From the NCBI GenBank assembly GCA_032125735.1, contig JAQBBZ010000126.1, positions 1 through 10,253 on the forward strand: a stretch of DNA of 10,253 bases, given 5' to 3'. The DNA is from Labilibaculum sp032125735 (GTDB lineage: Bacteria; Bacteroidota; Bacteroidia; Bacteroidales; Marinifilaceae). Both the position numbers and the translations under genes were made by a program. The notes beneath the pieces are model-generated. The model saw only the letters and a list, made by a program, of their open reading frames with translations. It was not told the origin of the DNA and made no database searches. Positions within the stretch are counted from its first letter, which is position 1, and each line of letters starts with the position of its first letter. Below, piece by piece: positions 5,476 through 10,253 of this stretch.

Positions 5476-6075
5476 ATGCAGATATTAAAATATTGTTCTG
5501 TATCCGGTGCAGAAATTACTGAGGATTCAAAGCTTGTTTTTAAATCGAATGAAAAAGATTTAAAAGCTTTTTTAAAGGATTTTTATAAATCAGAAAAGCT
5601 AGAATATCCGAAGTTTTATAAAATGGATGCACAGTGTAAGCTTGCATTCATAGCCGCTGAGGTTTTGTTTCGAAACATAGACCGGGAACAATATAAAAAC
5701 GAAGAAATTGCCATGGTATTTGCAAATTCAGAATCTACCTTAGCAACGGATATGACCTACTGGGAAAGCACTAAAGATATTGCGAGTCCGGCATTATTCG
5801 TATATACCTTACCTAATATTTTAATAGGTGAGATCGCAATAAAAAACAAAATAAAAGGAGAAAATTACTTTTTCGTATCTGAAAATTTCGATGCGCAATT
5901 ATTGCATCAGCAAACCGAAATGATATTTCAAAACGCTGCGGCTAAACTAGTTGTCGTAGGTTGGGTGAATTACGAAAGTGAAACTAATTATTGCGCAAAA
6001 TTATTTTTGGTTTCTAAATCAGAAATAGGTTTGTACCCATTTACTATAGATAATATTAACAACTTAAATAAATAA
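5476..6075 (+). CDS. Half-size ketosynthase-like protein lacking catalytic residues
   Basis: A 199-residue protein resembling only the N-terminal half of a ketosynthase (Ketoacyl-synt_2-like). Landmarks are YKMDAQCKLAFIAAEVLF (48-65), IAMVFANSESTLATDMTYWES (78-98) and ASPALFVYTLPNILIGEIAIKNKIKGE (103-129), matching the helix and strand before the nucleophile elbow. Where the active cysteine should follow, the sequence runs NYFFVSENFDAQ, with no cysteine. The protein ends without the GEGAG motif or either catalytic histidine, so it cannot condense by itself. It is not a fresh truncation: the next gene starts five bases after its stop and no ketosynthase remnant follows. It sits between the first ketosynthase and the ACP, so a partner role such as chain-length control or starter priming is plausible. 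Family assignment is moderately sure, role inferred. Confidence 0.8.
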   Translation: MQILKYCSVSGAEITEDSKLVFKSNEKDLKAFLKDFYKSEKLEYPKFYKMDAQCKLAFIAAEVLFRNIDREQYKNEEIAMVFANSESTLATDMTYWESTKDIASPALFVYTLPNILIGEIAIKNKIKGENYFFVSENFDAQLLHQQTEMIFQNAAAKLVVVGWVNYESETNYCAKLFLVSKSEIGLYPFTIDNINNLNK

Positions 6076-6079
6076 TAGA

Positions 6080-6331
6080 ATGGATTCATTAATTGAAGAA
6101 TTAAAGATCAAGTTAATTGAGCAGTTAAACCTGGAAGATATCGAACCGAATGAGATAGAAGCTGATCAAGCTCTTTTTGGTGATGGTTTAGGCCTTGATT
6201 CTATTGATGCTTTGGAATTAATTGTTTTAATGGAACGTGATTACGGAATCAAAATAACAGATCCAAATAAAGGACGTGAAGTGTTTGCTACTTTAACAAG
6301 TATGGCACAGTACATTAAGGCGAATTCATAA
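6080..6331 (+). CDS. Acyl carrier protein
   Basis: Carries the growing chain on a phosphopantetheine arm for the neighbouring ketosynthases. At 83 residues it has the normal length, and shows the four-helix ACP pattern with GLGLDSIDALEL (36-47), where S41 is the attachment serine. Helix I is at about 3-17, helix II starts at S41, and the last helix includes TLTSMAQYIKAN. The acidic composition and the DSID (instead of DSLE) motif with the insertion ITDPNKGREVFATLTS are common in ACPs of aryl polyene and type II polyketide-like clusters rather than the housekeeping fatty acid ACP. It sits between the half-size ketosynthase-like gene and the second ketosynthase, five to twenty bases from each. 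A phosphopantetheinyl transferase is not in the window. Confidence 0.95.
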   Translation: MDSLIEELKIKLIEQLNLEDIEPNEIEADQALFGDGLGLDSIDALELIVLMERDYGIKITDPNKGREVFATLTSMAQYIKANS

Positions 6332-6350
6332 ATAGTATCAACTCAGCACT

Positions 6351-7538
6351 ATGTCGAGAAAGGTTGTTGTAACAGGTTTAGGTATTGTTTCGGCTCTAGG
6401 TTTAGGGCTGGAGCAGAATATCCATGCTCTTCAAAATGGGCATACGGGAATTGCACCCATTAAATACTTACAAACAAGACTTCGAGACCAATTTGTTCTG
6501 GGAGAAGTTAAATATTCCAATGCGGACTTGAAATCCATTTTAGGCATTGGTGAGGATGAATTGATTTCCCGAACCAGTCTGTTGGGGATTCTTGCTGTTC
6601 GGGAGGCCACTAAAATGGCTGATTTAACGCTTGATGAGCTAAAAACTTGTGCTTTAGTTTCAGGAACAACAGTTGGAGGCATGGATTTGACTGAACAGAT
6701 TGCTGATTTTGAGTCGGAGAAAGACTTGCATAAAATTCTGAATCTTCACCCATGTGGTGATTCTACCGAAAAAATGGCTTCTTTCCTGGGTATTGAAGGA
6801 TTTATTACAACCTACAGCACAGCTTGCTCATCTGCGGCAAACGCTATAATGATGGGCGCTCGTCTGATTAAGTCGGGTAGAGCAGATCGAGTAATTGCAG
6901 GAGGAACAGATGCCTTAGCTTGTTTTACTCTAAATGGATTTAATAGTTTAATGATACTCGATAGTGAGTATTGTCGACCTTTTGATAGATCCAGAGCAGG
7001 ACTAAATTTAGGCGAAGGAGCTGGTTTTATTGTTTTGGAGGCTGGAAATCTTGCCAAACCCAACAAAGCTCTTGCTGTTTTATCAGGATATGCCAATGCG
7101 AATGATGCTCATCATCAAACGGCATCGTCACCCGAAGGGATCGGAGCCAGCCTGTCCATGCAAAAAGCTATGGCAGTTGCTGGTTTAAAATGTGCTGATA
7201 TTTCCTATATAAATGCTCATGGTACTGGTACGCCAAATAACGATTCATCGGAGGCGAAAGCAATTTGTAATTTATTTGGAGAGAGTAATCCTCCTTTTAG
7301 TTCTACAAAAGCATTTACAGGTCACACTTTAGGTGCTTGTGGAGGTATTGAAGGTGTTTTTTCAATCATGGCAATACAAAACCAAGAGCTTTATGCCGGT
7401 TTAAATTTTTCTGAAGCGGATGAAGATTCAAATATTGTTCCAATAGATCAGTATGGGAAGTCTGAAATAAAACACGTGCTTTCGAATTCATTTGGTTTTG
7501 GCGGGAATAATAGTAGTCTTATATTTTCAAAAATATAA
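6351..7538 (+). CDS. Beta-ketoacyl-ACP synthase with complete active site (second ketosynthase)
   Basis: A 395-residue FabF-like condensing enzyme, closer to the classical form than the first one. It opens with the canonical VVVTGLGIVSALG (5-17). The active site is complete: C159 in YSTACSSAANA, H290 in NAHGTGTPNND and H325 in TGHTLGACGGIEG, with K320 five residues before. GEGAG is at 221-225, and the end motif SFGFGGNNSS is present. Length and motifs are normal, so it should be active on the operon's ACP. The gene is followed after two bases by a cysteine-less ketosynthase-like gene. That close pairing resembles the synthase/chain-length-factor pairs of type II polyketide systems and the ApeO/ApeC pair of aryl polyene systems. 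Whether it does early or late elongation steps is not visible from sequence. Confidence 0.95.
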   Translation: MSRKVVVTGLGIVSALGLGLEQNIHALQNGHTGIAPIKYLQTRLRDQFVLGEVKYSNADLKSILGIGEDELISRTSLLGILAVREATKMADLTLDELKTCALVSGTTVGGMDLTEQIADFESEKDLHKILNLHPCGDSTEKMASFLGIEGFITTYSTACSSAANAIMMGARLIKSGRADRVIAGGTDALACFTLNGFNSLMILDSEYCRPFDRSRAGLNLGEGAGFIVLEAGNLAKPNKALAVLSGYANANDAHHQTASSPEGIGASLSMQKAMAVAGLKCADISYINAHGTGTPNNDSSEAKAICNLFGESNPPFSSTKAFTGHTLGACGGIEGVFSIMAIQNQELYAGLNFSEADEDSNIVPIDQYGKSEIKHVLSNSFGFGGNNSSLIFSKI

Positions 7539-7540
7539 AA

Positions 7541-8608
7541 ATGGCCATATACATAAATGCATCATCGATGGTTTCAGCTCAGGAAACACTGGGAACTGAA
7601 AAATGGCCGGAGAATACTGTTTTGTCTGAAAATTCGAGTCTTAAGGTGATCGATCCGGCATATAAAGAGTATATACCGCCAGCCATGTTACGACGCATGA
7701 GCAGACTCGTGAAATTTAGCCTGGTTTCAGCCTTCGATTGTTTACATCAAGTTGAATCGGATATTATTGATGCTATAATAACAACAACCGGATTAGGTTG
7801 TATTGATGATACAGGTGTGTTTTTAAAACAAATGCACGAGAATGGTGAGAAATTAATGAACCCCACTGCTTTTATTCGATCTACACACAATGCCGTTGGA
7901 GGACAAATTGCTTTAATTAAAGGTTTGCGAGTACCAAATTATACTTTTTCGCAAAAAGAGATGTCTTTTGAAACAGGCGTGATTGATGCGATAATGATGA
8001 TTGAGGAAGGAGAGGCTAAAAATATTTTGCTTGGTGGCTTTGATGAATTAACGCCTCTTAGTTTAAATCTGTGGAAACAAATGGGTTGTTTGGCAGAGAA
8101 AGAATTAGACAAGAACAGCCTTAAAAAGGCTTCTAATTCAGGCGTGATTTTAGGAGAAGGTGCTGGTTTCTTTGTTTTATCAGCAAAAGAGGGAAACTCA
8201 AAATCTTCCAAGTTAGTAGATGTTGAGATTCATCGTAAGGCAACCTGCGATTGTAATCGTTTACTCAAGAAGTTTTTAGCCAAGCACAATTTACATTCAA
8301 GCGATATCAATTTATTACTATTGGGTCTGGATGGAACACCTAACACCAAAAACTTAGTTTCTTTACTAAATACCGATTTTGAGAATTCGATAATAGCAGG
8401 CTTTAAACATTGCTCAGGAAGTTTCGATACCGATACAAGTTTTGCATTGTGGATGGCACAAATGGCAATCCAGAATGGATGTATTGCTGAAGCGGCTTAT
8501 TTACAGGGAGATAGAGATCAAAAGATTAAAAAGGTTTTACTTGTAAATTCATCAAGACATAATTCATATTCATTTATTTTAGTAACAGAATGTCAAAGTT
8601 CACAATAA
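7541..8608 (+). CDS. Ketosynthase-like partner (chain-length-factor type), catalytic cysteine missing
   Basis: A 355-residue protein with a full ketosynthase fold but a degenerate active site. The N-terminus MAIYINASSMVSAQET is of the kind found in flexirubin and aryl polyene ketosynthase-like proteins. NPTAFIRSTHNAVGGQIALIKGL (107-129) and NSGVILGEGAGFFVL (199-213) mark the fold. At the nucleophile position the sequence is NYTFSQKEMSFETG (133-146), with no cysteine. The first catalytic histidine motif is replaced by LLLGLDGTPN (about 259-268), while the second region reads AGFKHCSGSF (286-295) and retains a histidine. It is therefore unlikely to condense but could pair with the ketosynthase encoded two bases upstream and set chain length. 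It overlaps the following deacetylase gene by 19 bases, consistent with translational coupling. The fold is well supported and the partner role is inferred. Confidence 0.87.
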   Translation: MAIYINASSMVSAQETLGTEKWPENTVLSENSSLKVIDPAYKEYIPPAMLRRMSRLVKFSLVSAFDCLHQVESDIIDAIITTTGLGCIDDTGVFLKQMHENGEKLMNPTAFIRSTHNAVGGQIALIKGLRVPNYTFSQKEMSFETGVIDAIMMIEEGEAKNILLGGFDELTPLSLNLWKQMGCLAEKELDKNSLKKASNSGVILGEGAGFFVLSAKEGNSKSSKLVDVEIHRKATCDCNRLLKKFLAKHNLHSSDINLLLLGLDGTPNTKNLVSLLNTDFENSIIAGFKHCSGSFDTDTSFALWMAQMAIQNGCIAEAAYLQGDRDQKIKKVLLVNSSRHNSYSFILVTECQSSQ

Positions 8609-9375
8609 CCAATATAGCCGCTATTTTGCTTGCTCTGCTTTCCTTTATTTTGGGAGCTGTTCAGTTTGCCTATGCTTGGGTCATTCTGATTATTGGATTG
8701 TTGATTTATGTGTGTGTGTTGCTTTTTGGAGTGATAAATGTAAAATGGCAGTTTTTTATGCCAATTATTTGTGAGATTCCTAATTCGGAGAAAGAAATAT
8801 TCTTAAGTTTTGATGATGGACCACAAGAACAAAGCGAAGCTGTTTTAAATCTGTTGAAAAAACACCAAATTAAAGCCAATTTCTTTTGTATTGGAAAACA
8901 TCTTGAGGAAAATCCCATATTGGCACAGCGCTTGTTTAATGATGGTCATTTTGTTGGAAATCACAGCTATTTACATGAAGTGAAATTCCCCGCAAAATCG
9001 GTGAAGAATATGATTACCGAATTGGAAAAAACGAATGAGATTATTGAACGCTTATCAGGAAGCAAATCGGAATATTTCCGACCACCTTTTGGCGTTAGTA
9101 ATCCAAATATTGCAAAAGCGGTAACAAGCCTTAATCTAAAATGTATCGGTTGGACGATTCGTTCTTTTGATACCTCAGATTATAAGGGTGGTAAAGCTTT
9201 GCAAAAAATAAAAAAGGAATTGAAATCGGGTGATATTGTGTTGCTACATGATCATTCACCACATGTTCTCTCCATTTTAGAGGGATTAATCCCTTTTTTG
9301 AAAGAAAATAATTATAAAACTCAAAGAATTGATATTGCTTTGAAGTTGAATGAAAAAGCGAAGACTTTTATCTAA
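8590..9375 (+). CDS. Membrane-anchored polysaccharide deacetylase (NodB domain)
   Basis: A carbohydrate esterase family 4-type enzyme, normally removing N- or O-acetyl groups with a bound metal. Of its 261 residues, the N-terminus has two predicted membrane helices (about 8-26 and 29-48), placing the NodB domain (from about 65) on one face of the inner membrane, probably outside. All motifs are seen: SFDDGP with D75/D76, HSYLH (H125, H129) as metal ligands, RPPFG (164-168), the DTSDY segment (194-198), and LLHDH (218-222) with the catalytic histidine. It should thus be active. The start overlaps the previous gene by 19 bases, and the next possible ATG would lose the membrane anchor. A deacetylase is a recurring but unexplained member of flexirubin-type clusters. 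Its substrate here is unknown: a glycan, an acetylated pigment intermediate, or an acyl ester. Confidence 0.93.
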   Translation: MSKFTITNIAAILLALLSFILGAVQFAYAWVILIIGLLIYVCVLLFGVINVKWQFFMPIICEIPNSEKEIFLSFDDGPQEQSEAVLNLLKKHQIKANFFCIGKHLEENPILAQRLFNDGHFVGNHSYLHEVKFPAKSVKNMITELEKTNEIIERLSGSKSEYFRPPFGVSNPNIAKAVTSLNLKCIGWTIRSFDTSDYKGGKALQKIKKELKSGDIVLLHDHSPHVLSILEGLIPFLKENNYKTQRIDIALKLNEKAKTFI

Positions 9376-9386
9376 GAACAAATTGT

Positions 9387-10034
9387 ATGAGGAGAATATA
9401 TATAAAAGCTTTATTGTGTTTGGGTTTTGTTTTTTGTTTATCAACATTAAAAGGTGAAGCTCAAAATTTCACTTTGGTGAAAGATGTAGAGGCTGTGCAA
9501 AATGAGATTAATAAAGTGGCGTCGTCTATTGAAACCATAAAAAGTCGATTTGTACAGGAAAAGCATTTGAGTTTTATGACCGAAGCAATTGTTTCGGAGG
9601 GACTTTTTCGTTTTAAAAAGGAGAATCAACTTCGGTGGGAATATACTGAGCCATTTAAGTATTTAATTTTATTTAATGGTGATCATATTATCATTAAAGA
9701 CAAAAATAAAACGAATCAATTTGATGCAAATTCCAATGCTATCTTTAAGCAGATTAACGATTTAATGTTAGGTGCAATAAAAGGCGATTTGGGCAAAAAT
9801 AAAGATTTCAAAATGAGTTTAAAGGAATCTGCCAAGCAATACCTATTAACTCTAAATCCTCAAAGCGAAGATTTAAAAGCTTATGTTTCTGGTGTTGAGA
9901 TTCGGTTTGAAAAAACAGATTTGGCAGTAAGTAGTATTAAAATGATTGAATCGACTGGAGATTTTACGGATATCAAGTTCGAGAATAGAGAATTTAACAC
10001 GATAATTGATGAGAGTACTTTTAGTCCTAATTAG
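9387..10034 (+). CDS. LolA-like outer-membrane lipoprotein carrier protein
   Basis: A periplasmic carrier of the LolA fold, which takes lipidated or hydrophobic cargo from the inner to the outer membrane. The 215-residue precursor starts with a signal peptide (MRRIYIKALLCLGFVFCLSTLKGEA, likely cut after A25). The mature part has the LolA opening IETIKSRFVQEKHLSFM (48-64) and the hallmark SEGLFRFKKENQLRWEYTEP (70-89), then YLILFNGDHIIIKD. It begins 11 bases after the deacetylase stop and overlaps the following lipoprotein gene. A housekeeping lolA would not be expected within a pigment operon, so this copy probably carries the pigment, its precursor, or a cluster lipoprotein. The cargo is inferred from context only. 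Confidence 0.9.
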   Translation: MRRIYIKALLCLGFVFCLSTLKGEAQNFTLVKDVEAVQNEINKVASSIETIKSRFVQEKHLSFMTEAIVSEGLFRFKKENQLRWEYTEPFKYLILFNGDHIIIKDKNKTNQFDANSNAIFKQINDLMLGAIKGDLGKNKDFKMSLKESAKQYLLTLNPQSEDLKAYVSGVEIRFEKTDLAVSSIKMIESTGDFTDIKFENREFNTIIDESTFSPN

Positions 10035-10253
10035 TTCCTGCTTGATTTGTTTTTCATGCAGTACAAATAGAACAGCCTCTAAATTATCAAATAATAAGAG
10101 GGTAGAAGAGAGAACTCCATTGTTTAAGGAGGGATCAAATCAAGCTGTTTTTAGAGGAAGTATCAGTATTTACAAGCATTACTTCTCGGGTATTTTTGCT
10201 TTAAAACAAGAAGACCTTGATAAGTATCGCATGGTTTTAATGTCGGAGGTTGG
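10009..10253 (+). CDS. Lipoprotein, start only (possibly DUF3261/LolB-like)
   Basis: I found this by reading the frame across the end of the LolA-like gene. An ATG at 10009 opens a frame that continues without a stop to the window end (81 full codons). It begins MRVLLVLISSCLICFSC and then STNRT: a lipoprotein signal with a lipobox-like CFSC and C17 as the lipidation site. The +2 residue is serine. After a variable linker comes a section (about 46-81) reading AVFRGSISIYKHYFSGIFALK, which resembles the first strands of LolB-like or DUF3261 lipoproteins. Such lipoproteins accompany LolA-like proteins in aryl polyene clusters and would receive cargo at the outer membrane. The 26-base overlap with the preceding gene suggests coupled translation. 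The lipoprotein call is firm; the family is tentative because the C-terminal part is missing. Confidence 0.78.
   Translation, partial: MRVLLVLISSCLICFSCSTNRTASKLSNNKRVEERTPLFKEGSNQAVFRGSISIYKHYFSGIFALKQEDLDKYRMVLMSEV

Noticed and set aside
5476..6075. Considered as a frameshifted pseudogene of a full ketosynthase
   Set aside because: The ACP gene follows after four bases and no C-terminal ketosynthase remnant is present in any frame, so a deliberate short protein is more likely.
6431..7096. Two minus-strand open frames inside the second ketosynthase gene
   Set aside because: Antisense to a complete FabF-like enzyme with all catalytic residues; no start signals or family features.
7939..8211. 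Minus-strand open frame inside the cysteine-less ketosynthase-like gene
   Set aside because: Shadow of the real gene in the opposite strand.
8706..9629. Minus-strand open frames within the deacetylase and LolA-like genes
   Set aside because: Antisense to well-supported genes; no recognisable product.
1..10253. Searched by eye for tRNA, rRNA, CRISPR repeats, insertion-sequence ends and integrase sites
   Set aside because: None seen; no transposase or recombinase motif in any long frame and no regular repeat array.

Overview
The window looks like a chromosomal segment of a Bacteroidota bacterium, probably of class Bacteroidia. It is AT-rich. Promoter-like motifs of the phylum's TAnnTTTG type precede several genes, ribosome binding sites are weak or absent, and the proteins are Bacteroidota-like. 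A marine Marinilabiliales/Marinifilaceae-type host is a guess from protein style only. No mobile element, CRISPR array, rRNA or tRNA was seen.

Left part (1-3465): conserved and orphan genes. The 3'-truncated pyrD (class 2 dihydroorotate dehydrogenase) runs leftward off the window from a promoter-like TATCTTTG. Rightward follow a two-helix membrane protein, a small four-cysteine protein closed by a very good intrinsic terminator, a membrane-anchored TPR protein with a long leader, and a 62-residue membrane protein. A leftward FKBP-type prolyl isomerase closes the block.

A 401-base gene-free stretch (3466-3866) separates this from the main feature. It holds several inverted repeats and a TATCTTTG promoter-like motif pointing right.

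Right part (3867-10253): one tightly spaced rightward operon that continues past the window edge. Its order is hotdog thioesterase, complete ketosynthase, half-size ketosynthase-like protein without catalytic cysteine, acyl carrier protein, second complete ketosynthase, second cysteine-less ketosynthase-like protein, membrane-anchored NodB-type deacetylase, LolA-like periplasmic carrier, and a lipoprotein cut by the window end. This is the gene content of a flexirubin / aryl polyene pigment cluster. The two ketosynthases and their degenerate partners would extend an ACP-bound chain, possibly aryl-primed. The thioesterase would release or edit acyl groups. The deacetylase, LolA-like protein and lipoprotein would act outside the cytoplasm on modification or outer-membrane delivery. 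Ketoreductase, dehydratase, acyltransferase, exporter and aryl-starter genes are not in view and would be expected further right. The class is known; the less-described parts are the half-size ketosynthase-like gene, the doubled synthase/partner arrangement and the deacetylase.
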